Shown here: positions 16,929 to 24,896 of the stretch, in pieces | Layout: every line of letters starts with the position of its first letter | Position numbering within the stretch: position 1 is the first letter of the stretch | NCBI RefSeq assembly: GCF_937873765.1 | Contig: NZ_CALMZC010000009.1 | Location: 1-37,327 of the forward strand | DNA: 37,327 bases | Source of the DNA: an uncultured Thiothrix sp. | GTDB lineage: Bacteria > Pseudomonadota > Gammaproteobacteria > Thiotrichales > Thiotrichaceae | Direction: 5' to 3' | Notes under the pieces: generated by a model | The model's input: the letters and a program-made list of their open reading frames with translations, nothing else | Told to the model about the DNA's origin: nothing | Database searches by the model: none | Program-made: the position numbers and the translations under genes

Positions 16929-18874
16929 AGTTAATCAGTGTTCAGGTACAGAATTTTCGCTCTATTGAAGACAGTGGTGAATTTGAGATTGGTGATCTTA
17001 CTTGTCTGGTTGGCAAGAATGAGGCAGGCAAGACCGCGATTCTTCATGCGCTGCATGGACTGAACTCAACCAGTGGCTACACGTATGACAAGACCCGTGA
17101 TTATCCACGGCGTTACCTGAATAAGTATGACGAACATCACCTAGATGGTAGGTCAAAAGTCGTTAATACGCGCTGGATACTGGATGAGAAAGACATGGCG
17201 CAAGTCTCTGGGAAATTCGGCGCTGGAGTGCTTTGCTCCGCTGAAGTGGGGATTTCGTTTGGTATTGGTTATTCAACTAGGATGTGGGATGTTCAGGTTG
17301 ATGAGATAGCTTTCATTAGGCATTGTGTGAAAAAACATCATTTTGATGATACTGAACATGAGCTATTAATGAAGGTTTCATCAGTTAAGGGGGCAGTTGA
17401 TTTTCTGACACAGCTTGAACAGCCTGCACAACAAGCCCTACTGGATGAGTTGAGAACACGAATGGGCGAAAGTTCCGTTCGGGCTGGCGTGATTGAAGCA
17501 ATTGAAATTCGTCTTCCGAAGTTCTTTTATACTTCCCACTTCGAGCGAATGGCTGGAGATATTGCGTTAAATCAGTTGGCTCAGGATAAGCAACAAGGAA
17601 ATGTAAAGTCAGAAGATAAGATATTTTTAGATTTTCTTGAATATGCGGGTACAACTGTTGAGGAGCTGCGTGATACTAAGCGCTATGAAGAGCTGAAAGC
17701 CAAGTGCGAAGGTGCTTCAAATGATATAACTGATGAGATATTTGAATTTTGGAGTCAGAATGATGCCCTTGAGATTAAAATAGAATTATCGGAAGGGAAA
17801 GTTGGTGACACTCCTCCATTCAATGTGGGGACGGTGGCGAGAATTCGTATAGAAAACAAAAATCATCGGGTGACTGTGCCTCTCTCAGAACGTAGTGCGG
17901 GATTTGTCTGGTTTTTCTCATTCCTTGCCCAGTTCAAACAACTTAAAAAAATAACGGGTAATGCCATCATCTTGCTTGACGAGCCGGGGCTTACACTGCA
18001 TGGCAAAGCGCAAGCGGATTTGCTGCGGTATATCCAAGAGCGTTTATTACCAACCCATCAAGTGATCTATACAACACATTCACCGTTCATGGTGCCAGCG
18101 GAGCGTATGGCGGATGTGCGGGTAGTTGAGGATGTTATCGAGTACGAACGGGGTGGTCGTCGTCCAATCGTTAAAGGCACTAAAGTAACGGCTGATGTAC
18201 TGTCGGTTGATAAGGATACACTTTTCCCGTTACAAGGGCATTTGGGCTATGAGATAACCCAATCCTTATTTATTGGTAAGAACACCTTGCTGGTTGAAGG
18301 CCCTTCGGATGTTCTCTACATACAAGCGGTTTCACAAGCACTGTTGAACCGTGGGCGGGAGGGGCTTGATCGCCGCTGGACAGTATGCCCAACGGGTGGA
18401 ATCGACAAGGTTCAGTCTTTCGCGTCACTTTTTGGCGGTAATAAGCTCAATGTTGCTGTTTTATGTGACTATGGCAACAATGATAAGAAAAAAGTGGAAA
18501 ATCTGAGAAGAAATCAGATTCTGAAAACAGAGCAGGTTTTTACTACCAGTGACTTTACAAATAAAAGTGAAAGCGACGTTGAGGACTTATTCCATCCAGC
18601 AATCTATGCTGAAATTGTTAATGCTGCTTTCAAACTGAATGATGATATTAAGCTAACGGCTGATGTGTTCACAAAAGAAAGTAGGATGGTAAAATTAACC
18701 GAAGATAAGTTTAAGGTTATGTCGCCATCTGCCCCTGAGTTTAACCATTTTACCCCTTCTGATTGGCTTATTCGGAATCCTCAGATTCTTGATGATGATA
18801 AGGTGGGAGTGAACGAGACACTGGATAGCTTTGAAAAAGTGTTCGAGCAGTTCAACAAACTATTAGCTAACTAA
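16925..18874 (+). CDS. OLD-family ATPase/Toprim nuclease
   Basis: A protein of about 649 residues. The N-terminal ABC-type ATPase has NFRSIED, Walker A GKNEAGKT at about 30-37, signature SERSAG, Walker B ILLDEPG and the H-loop TTHSP. The C-terminal Toprim domain has LLVEGPSDVLY (catalytic Glu) and VLCDYGNND in place of the more usual DxD acidic pair. OLD proteins are DNA nucleases used in phage defence. I prefer GTG at 16925, which overlaps the preceding stop (GTGA), places KLISVQVQNFRSI at the N terminus as in the family, and has GGAG upstream; ATG at 16910 is an alternative. The gene is AT-richer than the operon around it, so it may have been inserted into the helicase-restriction operon. 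Confidence 0.9.
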   Translation: MKLISVQVQNFRSIEDSGEFEIGDLTCLVGKNEAGKTAILHALHGLNSTSGYTYDKTRDYPRRYLNKYDEHHLDGRSKVVNTRWILDEKDMAQVSGKFGAGVLCSAEVGISFGIGYSTRMWDVQVDEIAFIRHCVKKHHFDDTEHELLMKVSSVKGAVDFLTQLEQPAQQALLDELRTRMGESSVRAGVIEAIEIRLPKFFYTSHFERMAGDIALNQLAQDKQQGNVKSEDKIFLDFLEYAGTTVEELRDTKRYEELKAKCEGASNDITDEIFEFWSQNDALEIKIELSEGKVGDTPPFNVGTVARIRIENKNHRVTVPLSERSAGFVWFFSFLAQFKQLKKITGNAIILLDEPGLTLHGKAQADLLRYIQERLLPTHQVIYTTHSPFMVPAERMADVRVVEDVIEYERGGRRPIVKGTKVTADVLSVDKDTLFPLQGHLGYEITQSLFIGKNTLLVEGPSDVLYIQAVSQALLNRGREGLDRRWTVCPTGGIDKVQSFASLFGGNKLNVAVLCDYGNNDKKKVENLRRNQILKTEQVFTTSDFTNKSESDVEDLFHPAIYAEIVNAAFKLNDDIKLTADVFTKESRMVKLTEDKFKVMSPSAPEFNHFTPSDWLIRNPQILDDDKVGVNETLDSFEKVFEQFNKLLAN

Positions 18875-18904
18875 CTTGCAACTGCAAACAGGAAATTCAT
18901 ATCC

Positions 18905-20839
18905 ATGACACACGAGAAGCAAGCCAGTCTTGAACTAAGCGATGGCGGGAAAGCTGTTGAAAGCGTTGAAAAGTACCAGTTTGAACCGATCAAGGGCTAC
19001 CCGATGCTCAACTGGCGCGGCAAGCGTCCATTTACGTCTACCCAGTTCTACCCTGCCCAACTGAAAGAGATCCACGGTGAAGAGGTGGACGGCTGGCGTA
19101 ACAAGATTTTCTGGGGCGATAACCTGCAAGTCATGAGCCACCTCCTGAAAGAGTACCGTGGCAAGGTGGACTTGATCTACATAGACCCACCGTTCGACTC
19201 AAAAGCGGAGTATAAAAAGACAATTAGCATCAAGAGTGGAAGCGCTTCTTCCGATTCGTCGCCGTTTGAGGAAAAGCAATACAGTGATATTTGGAGTAAC
19301 GACGAATATTTGCAGTTCATTTACGAGAGGATGGTTTTGGCAAAAGAACTCCTCACTGATGGTGGGTCACTGTATTTTCACTGCGATTCACACAGAGTTC
19401 ACTACATTAAATGTCTGCTGGATGAAATCTTCGGTATGGAGAATTTTATTAACGACATTATTTGGAAGAGAACTGGGTCGCACAATAGCGCAAAAAAATA
19501 TGGACCGATTCATGACACGTTGCTGTTCTACTCAAAGGGTTCTAGCTTTCTTTGGAATTCAATAACCACTCCGTATGAAGAGGAATATCAGAAGCGTTTT
19601 AGTTACACGAGTCATGATGGTCGGAAATTTCAGCCGATTAGTCTGATTGCGGCAGGGCTACGTTCGGGGTCGACAGGAAAGCCATGGCGTGGAATAGATG
19701 TTTCAAAGAATGGTAATCATTGGCGTACTACGATTGAAAAGCTTGATCAGCTAGATGCTGATGGAGACATCTACTGGCCAGAAGGCGGGGGGCTTCCTCG
19801 ACTGAAATCTTATCTGGATAAATCCAAAGGCAACCCAATACAAGACATTTGGATTGATATTCCCGCCATCAATTCACAAGCCCAAGAGCGAGAGGATTAC
19901 CCGACTCAGAAGCCGGAGGCGCTTCTGAGTCGGGTGCTTGAGGCATCGACTGTTTCAGGTTCTCTTGTGCTTGATTTCTTCATGGGATCAGGAACAGCTC
20001 AGGTGACGGCAATGAAACTTGGTCGTCGCTTTATCGGGGCGGATATTAATCTGGGGTCTGTGCAGACCACGACTAAGCGGCTGATCAAGGCGGCGGAAGG
20101 GTTGCGCCAGCAGTCGATTGACCCAGCAGAGAAGCGTTACACGGGATTTGAGGTTTACAACGTCAACCATTACGACATCTTCCGCAACCCAGTACAGGCG
20201 AAGGATTTACTCATCGAGGCGTTAGAAATCCAGCCCTTGGCTCAAGGGGCTGTGTTCGACGGCGAGAAAGACGGTTTCATGGTGAAGATCATGCCCGTCA
20301 ACCGTATCGCTACCCGCGCCGACCTCAACGAGTTGATCGCAGGCTTCAACTACAAGGCATGGGACGAGCGCCAAAATAAGAACCCTAACCAAGTAGTCGA
20401 AAAAGTCATGTTGGTGTGTATGGGGCATGAAGCCGACCTCAAGGCACAGTTGATACTTGCCGTAAGGCCCTACAAGATTGATGTAGAGGTCGTGGACATC
20501 CTGCGCGATAAGTCGAACCTGGAGTTCAAGCGCGACTCTGATGCACGGTTGGCACTCAAGTCGGGTGCGCTGGTCATCGAACGCTTCTACCCCATGAACC
20601 TCCTGCAAAAACTCTCCCTGCAAAAAGAGGCGGTCGAAGACTGGCGCGAGCTGGTTGAGAGTATCCTGATCGACTGGAACTACGACGGTTCAGTTCTACA
20701 GCCGACCGTGCTAGACATCCCCGGCAAGGATGCGTTGGTACAGGGCAGCTACCCTATTCCCGCCGATGCCAGCACTATCCGCGTGAAGATCACCGACCTG
20801 TTGTCTGAGTCGTGGGAAGGGGAAATCAGCAATGGCTAA
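18905..20839 (+). CDS. Type III restriction system DNA methyltransferase (Mod)
   Basis: A 644-residue beta-class adenine-N6 DNA methyltransferase. The catalytic motif IV DLIYIDPPF is at about 90-98, and motif I LDFFMGSGTAQ follows at about 357, the order expected of Mod proteins; the stretch between should hold the target-recognition region. The C-terminal 200 residues have no catalytic motifs and probably contact Res. AGGAA lies upstream of the ATG, 30 bp after the OLD stop. The stop overlaps the Res start by 8 bp, so Mod and Res are coupled. Mod would set the recognition sequence and protect host DNA; the recognised sequence cannot be read from the protein. Confidence 0.9.
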   Translation: MTHEKQASLELSDGGKAVESVEKYQFEPIKGYPMLNWRGKRPFTSTQFYPAQLKEIHGEEVDGWRNKIFWGDNLQVMSHLLKEYRGKVDLIYIDPPFDSKAEYKKTISIKSGSASSDSSPFEEKQYSDIWSNDEYLQFIYERMVLAKELLTDGGSLYFHCDSHRVHYIKCLLDEIFGMENFINDIIWKRTGSHNSAKKYGPIHDTLLFYSKGSSFLWNSITTPYEEEYQKRFSYTSHDGRKFQPISLIAAGLRSGSTGKPWRGIDVSKNGNHWRTTIEKLDQLDADGDIYWPEGGGLPRLKSYLDKSKGNPIQDIWIDIPAINSQAQEREDYPTQKPEALLSRVLEASTVSGSLVLDFFMGSGTAQVTAMKLGRRFIGADINLGSVQTTTKRLIKAAEGLRQQSIDPAEKRYTGFEVYNVNHYDIFRNPVQAKDLLIEALEIQPLAQGAVFDGEKDGFMVKIMPVNRIATRADLNELIAGFNYKAWDERQNKNPNQVVEKVMLVCMGHEADLKAQLILAVRPYKIDVEVVDILRDKSNLEFKRDSDARLALKSGALVIERFYPMNLLQKLSLQKEAVEDWRELVESILIDWNYDGSVLQPTVLDIPGKDALVQGSYPIPADASTIRVKITDLLSESWEGEISNG

Positions 20840-23501
20840 GGCAAAAAAAGCCGCTAACGTCTCGCTAGACTTCGCTTTTTTCCAAGTTCTTTGGCAATTC
20901 TACCAAGCCAACCGTGGCACGATCCGCAGCTATCAGAAAGAACTGACCAAGAAGTTCCTTGACCACAACAACCCGGACAAAAACCCCAAGGCTTACCTGC
21001 GCCAACCGCAATTTGAAGCGTTGGAGGTGTACGTGTTCCTCAAGGAGTTTCTGGGCAACGCCAAGATCGAGGAGATTTTCCGTGACTGGTTCGAGAAGAA
21101 AGGACGTTTTGCCAGCCGTGCCGAGGGTGGCATTGTCGGTGAACGCCGCCAAGGGGATATTTTCGATGCCCTGACCCAAGACCAGTACAAAGCAGTGTTT
21201 GCGACGATGCGCAAGAATACCCGCACCTACCCCAACTACATCTTTGCCCTGACGATGGGGACAGGTAAGACCATCCTGATGGCAACCTGCATCTTTTACG
21301 AGTTCCTGTTAGGCAACAAATTCGATAAAGACACCAAGTATTGCCTCAACGCCTTGGTATTCGCCCCTGACAAGACCGTGTTACAGTCGTTGCGTGAAAT
21401 CGAGTCGTTCGACAAGAGCCGCGTTATTCCCCCCGAATACGCCAACTTCATCAACGCCAACCTCAAGTTTCACTATCTGGAAGAGTCGGGTACGTCACTG
21501 GACACGATGGACAAGTCCCGCTTTAACATCATCGTCTCCAACACTCAGAAGATCATCCTCAAGCGCAAGAACAAGGAAAAAACCGCCCCAGATAAGCTAT
21601 TTGGCACAACGGGCGATACCTTTAACCGTGCTGGTGTTTACGCCGATACCGCCGACCTGTACGGCTTTGACCAACCCGAAGATGAAGCAGACCTCACCAC
21701 CAACCAACGCTTTGAGAAGTTACGTCGCCTGGAACAGCTTGGCATCTACGTAGACGAGGCACACCACGCTTTTGGCAAGACCCTTGCCAAGGATATGGGA
21801 GTGGGGACAAAAGAAACTGATACCAGCTTACGCACCACCATTGACATGCTCGCTGCCAGCTTGCGTCAGTCCGGTACAAAAGTTGTGGCGTGCTACAACT
21901 ACACCGGCACGCCTTACGTGGGGCAAGCGGTGCTACCCGAGGTGGTGTATGCCTATGGTCTGAGCGAAGCCATCACCAAGGGTTTCCTCAAGCTGGTAAA
22001 CCTTGTGAGCTACCAGAACACCCGCAACACCGAGTTTGTTGATCTTGCCGTCAGCAATTTTCTGGCGGCGACCAAGGGGTTACGCCCAGAGGGGATGCTG
22101 CCTAAGTTAGCGTTCTTCGCTGCTTCCATTGAGGAGCTGATGGGTGAACTCAGACCCGCTGTTGAAAAGGCACTGGGGAAACACGCTATCCCGGCCTCCA
22201 GCATTCTGGTCAACGTCGGCGACCCCAAGCTAACCAGCAACGACGACATCCGCGAGTTTAACCGCCTAGACACCCCCTCCTCTGACAAGCAATTCATCCT
22301 GTTGGTCAACAAAGGGCGGGAAGGCTGGAACTGTCGTTCCCTGTTTGGTGTGGCGATGTTCCGCGAACCCAAGTCAAAAGTGTTCGTCCTGCAAGCGACG
22401 ATGCGTTGTTTGCGTTCCATCGGCGAAGTCCAACACACCGGGCATGTATTCCTCTCAGATGACAATCTGACTATTCTGGACAACGAGTTACAGCAAAACT
22501 TCCGCGTCAGTGCCGACGAGCTGACCAAGCCAGAAAGGAACCCTCCAGTTTATATCCGTGTGGTTGAGCCACCCGTGAAAATCAGGCTGGTGCGGGTACG
22601 CAAGCATTTCACGGTGCGCGACAAGGTATTATCGCCCGGTGTGGCACTGGGGCTTGACCGCAACGACCGCGAGGCGTGGAACTTGCTCATCGAAAAATAC
22701 CGCCTGATCGAGAAGCGGCGTAGTGGTCTGACGCTGGACAATGCGGCACGCTCCAAGAGTGAGAAAACGACAGACTTGACTGGGCAACGCGAAAAGCGCG
22801 AGTTTTCCCGCCTCTCGCTGGTGGCCGAGATAGCCCGCTACCTCAACCGTAGCCCGCTGGCGATTGAGGACTTGCTGGACACCACCCACGAAGGTACGGA
22901 TGAGCTGGTGGTGATGACCAACGAATTTAACGAATTGCTGTATGATGAGATTATCCCGCGACTGTTCAGGTTGTTGTACGAACTAGACGAACAAGAACAG
23001 ACCGAAGAACACGAAGTTGAACTGGTCAAACTACCTGCTAATGGCTACTACGAAATGTCTGCCAACGCCGAGATGACCGTGCGTATGGGGGATGTTATTG
23101 ATGAAGCAGAACGTGCCAAGAGCTTCCATCTGGATACCTATTGTTTCGACTCGACTCCAGAACGCCAACTGTTTTGGGACTTGTTACGGGAACAGCGCGT
23201 CAAAAAGTTGTACTTCACAGGGATGCTGACCCACGGTCAATCTGATTTTTTCATTCAGTACATCGACCCAGATTCAAGAGCAGTACGCAGCTACTACCCT
23301 GACTTCCTCTTTTTGCGCCAAGAACTGGATGGTTCTGAGAAATACGTGATTGTCGAAGTAAAAGGTGATCACCAAGTCGATGATGTGGTTGTGCAAGCCA
23401 AGAAAGCCTTTGCCAACGAGATAGCAGTAGCAAGTGGCATGGAATACCGTCTGATGAAGTCGAGTGATGCGGTAAAACGTAACTACAGAATACTGCTATA
23501 G
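20832..23501 (+). CDS. Type III restriction enzyme helicase-nuclease (Res)
   Basis: An 889-residue SF2 helicase with C-terminal nuclease. Walker A ALTMGTGKT is at about 139-147, DEAH motif YVDEAHHAFGK at about 305, TGTP near 361 and the later helicase motif GREGWNCRSLFGV. The nuclease at about 820-848 reads SYYPDFLFL then YVIVEVKGD, giving the PD...ExK catalytic residues. Res hydrolyses ATP to communicate between sites and cut DNA in complex with Mod, encoded just upstream with an 8-bp overlap (ATGGCTAA). GGGGAAA precedes the start. Length and motif order fit the type III family. Confidence 0.92.
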   Translation: MAKAKKAANVSLDFAFFQVLWQFYQANRGTIRSYQKELTKKFLDHNNPDKNPKAYLRQPQFEALEVYVFLKEFLGNAKIEEIFRDWFEKKGRFASRAEGGIVGERRQGDIFDALTQDQYKAVFATMRKNTRTYPNYIFALTMGTGKTILMATCIFYEFLLGNKFDKDTKYCLNALVFAPDKTVLQSLREIESFDKSRVIPPEYANFINANLKFHYLEESGTSLDTMDKSRFNIIVSNTQKIILKRKNKEKTAPDKLFGTTGDTFNRAGVYADTADLYGFDQPEDEADLTTNQRFEKLRRLEQLGIYVDEAHHAFGKTLAKDMGVGTKETDTSLRTTIDMLAASLRQSGTKVVACYNYTGTPYVGQAVLPEVVYAYGLSEAITKGFLKLVNLVSYQNTRNTEFVDLAVSNFLAATKGLRPEGMLPKLAFFAASIEELMGELRPAVEKALGKHAIPASSILVNVGDPKLTSNDDIREFNRLDTPSSDKQFILLVNKGREGWNCRSLFGVAMFREPKSKVFVLQATMRCLRSIGEVQHTGHVFLSDDNLTILDNELQQNFRVSADELTKPERNPPVYIRVVEPPVKIRLVRVRKHFTVRDKVLSPGVALGLDRNDREAWNLLIEKYRLIEKRRSGLTLDNAARSKSEKTTDLTGQREKREFSRLSLVAEIARYLNRSPLAIEDLLDTTHEGTDELVVMTNEFNELLYDEIIPRLFRLLYELDEQEQTEEHEVELVKLPANGYYEMSANAEMTVRMGDVIDEAERAKSFHLDTYCFDSTPERQLFWDLLREQRVKKLYFTGMLTHGQSDFFIQYIDPDSRAVRSYYPDFLFLRQELDGSEKYVIVEVKGDHQVDDVVVQAKKAFANEIAVASGMEYRLMKSSDAVKRNYRILL

Positions 23502-23527
23502 AATTAAAATAAGCGGATAACAATACA

Positions 23528-24016
23528 ATGATGCTAAACATGTCTAAGGATTTCGCAAAGTCAGCCGAGTCATTACCCAAGGAAATTCGTGCGAAATTGC
23601 CAAAAGTCTTTTTGCTGCTAATGAGTGACCCCAAACATCCTTCTTTACAGGTTAAGAAAATTCAAGGGGCAAAGAGGAAAGATATTTATGAATGCCGGGT
23701 TGATCAATCGTATCGGATGATAATTCGTGATCTCGGCGAGATGAAATATGACTTGGTTGCTATTGGGGAACATGATAAGACCTTAAGTTTAGGCATGAGT
23801 GCTGGTGCTGGAATGACCGCTGGTATTGCCACAATTGGCGGCATTTCTGGGGCGTTGGATGTGAGACCTGGGCGGATAGTAGGTTCTTTACTTTGGATTA
23901 TGAAAAAAACAGGACGAATCAAAGAAAATGAAGTTTCAAGGCTTCTGTCATGGTTAGATGGTAATGATGGCGCATTAGAGTTTTCACCTGTCGATACAAC
24001 TGTTTTTCTCACATGA
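23528..24016 (+). CDS. RelE/ParE-like protein with C-terminal extension
   Basis: A 162-residue protein. Residues about 5-85 match the RelE/ParE toxin fold: LPKEIRAKLPKVF, DPKHPSLQVKKIQG, YECRVDQSYRMIIRD and a closing DLVAIGEHDKTL. The C-terminal half is unusual: a glycine/alanine-rich stretch (about 94-115) that could be a short membrane or packing helix, then a charged tail. It starts 26 bp after Res, in the same direction. No cognate antitoxin gene is visible beside it, so it may act as an accessory or abortive module of the restriction operon, not as a free toxin. An ATG 12 bp later is an alternative start. The fold call is good; toxicity is not shown. Confidence 0.75.
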   Translation: MMLNMSKDFAKSAESLPKEIRAKLPKVFLLLMSDPKHPSLQVKKIQGAKRKDIYECRVDQSYRMIIRDLGEMKYDLVAIGEHDKTLSLGMSAGAGMTAGIATIGGISGALDVRPGRIVGSLLWIMKKTGRIKENEVSRLLSWLDGNDGALEFSPVDTTVFLT

Positions 24017-24049
24017 CTTTAACTCCTAAGTGGTTTGTACCGTTAAACT

Positions 24050-24571
24050 TTAAAGGTATACCACATCTTCCAGCTCATCCTGCGCATAAGCATCCGAATT
24101 GGTCAGGTGTCCGTCGTAGGGGCCAACTTTGTTGACGCTTAGGCCATTCTTGAACACGATTTGCAGGCCGTGTTCTTGTTCCCAGTCACAGTTGCACTCC
24201 AGTGAGACATACACGCCTTTGTCACGATAAGCGCGGCGAGTAACCACTGGTTCAGTGCCGAACTGGATGTGTTTCCACACACCTTCGGGTGTTGGGATTT
24301 CAAGGTGTCCTTCTTCTTCCGGGGCGAAGTCGGCATTGCAGTCTTGGTAATAGCGGTACAAGTGCGGTTCTGCTGCTTTCAGGACATCAGGGGAAATGGA
24401 AAGGAAATTCAGGATGGCGGTGTGGAATTCTTCTTTAGACTGATCCTCATCGTAGTCGTCAAGGACGATGCAGCATTCAAGCCCACCCAGTACGGGAATG
24501 AGAATAGGTAGGCTGTAGTACCAGCCAAACTGGTGATCTTTGGTGACTGTTCCAAGGTGTGGGATTTCCAT
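24050..24571 (-). CDS. DUF6985-like protein
   Basis: A 173-residue acidic cytosolic protein with no signal peptide or membrane segment. The C-terminal stretch YVSLECNCDWEQEHGLQI, then NKVGPYDGHLTNSDAY, resembles the DUF6985 family, often listed beside immunity-type proteins. It is convergent with the restriction operon, with 33 bp between the two stops. A copy of the GTTTTACATGTAAAAC palindrome lies 38 bp upstream of its start, so it may belong to the regulon of that site. Function unknown. Confidence 0.7.
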   Translation of the reverse strand: MEIPHLGTVTKDHQFGWYYSLPILIPVLGGLECCIVLDDYDEDQSKEEFHTAILNFLSISPDVLKAAEPHLYRYYQDCNADFAPEEEGHLEIPTPEGVWKHIQFGTEPVVTRRAYRDKGVYVSLECNCDWEQEHGLQIVFKNGLSVNKVGPYDGHLTNSDAYAQDELEDVVYL

Positions 24572-24608
24572 GATTGTTCATTCTTGGTGAGTAGTTTGTC
24601 GTATGCAT

Positions 24609-24626
24609 AGTTTTACATGTAAAACT
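24609..24626. repeat. Palindrome copy 1
   Basis: Perfect 18-bp palindrome AGTTTTACATGTAAAACT, 38 bp upstream of the DUF6985-like start. Confidence 0.9.
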
Positions 24627-24663
24627 CCCCTGCCCTCTCATCCTGGTGTAAATACCTTGGGGT

Positions 24664-24776
24664 TTGGGGCAACGCCCCAAGAGAGCTGGATTCAGGGGCT
24701 TCCCCTGCGGGTCGGGCTGCTCCGGGTTTCGCTTGCGCTGCATCCCCGCAAGCGGGGACAAGCCCTGCACATCCCT
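24664..24776. repeat. GC-rich hairpin repeat, copy B
   Basis: Three hairpins in a row: TTGGGGC-aac-GCCCCAA (24664-24680), CAGGGG-ctt-CCCCTG (24693-24707) and CCCCGC-aa-GCGGGG near 24744-24757. The last part, with gacaagccctgcacatccct, matches copy A near 6541-6630. It looks like a structured non-coding dispersed element; no ORF or target-site duplication was seen. Confidence 0.5.
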
Positions 24777-24781
24777 AAGCC

Positions 24782-24799
24782 AGTTTTACATGTAAAACT
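24782..24799. repeat. Palindrome copy 2
   Basis: Perfect AGTTTTACATGTAAAACT, extended to 22 bp by flanking CC/GG. It lies about 100 bp beyond the stop of the DUF262 gene. Confidence 0.9.
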
Positions 24800-24896
24800 G
24801 GTTCATCGCCAAACCTAAATTTTAGGGTTTGACCTCCTGTCAACTCAAACTGTGATGACCAAATCGAGGATCCTAATTTTTATTGTTGGTGATACA

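Larger units (their letters stand above)
24572..24896. other. Non-coding gap with two palindromes and three GC-rich hairpins
   Basis: A 325-bp gap between two minus-strand genes, entered separately below as two palindrome copies and one hairpin cluster. No gene is supported: the small open frames here run through the repeats. Confidence 0.7.

Noticed and set aside
13980..18874. Standard Gabija system
   Set aside because: Order is reversed, the UvrD protein is far longer and carries an Fe-S nuclease, and a type III system is fused to the operon.
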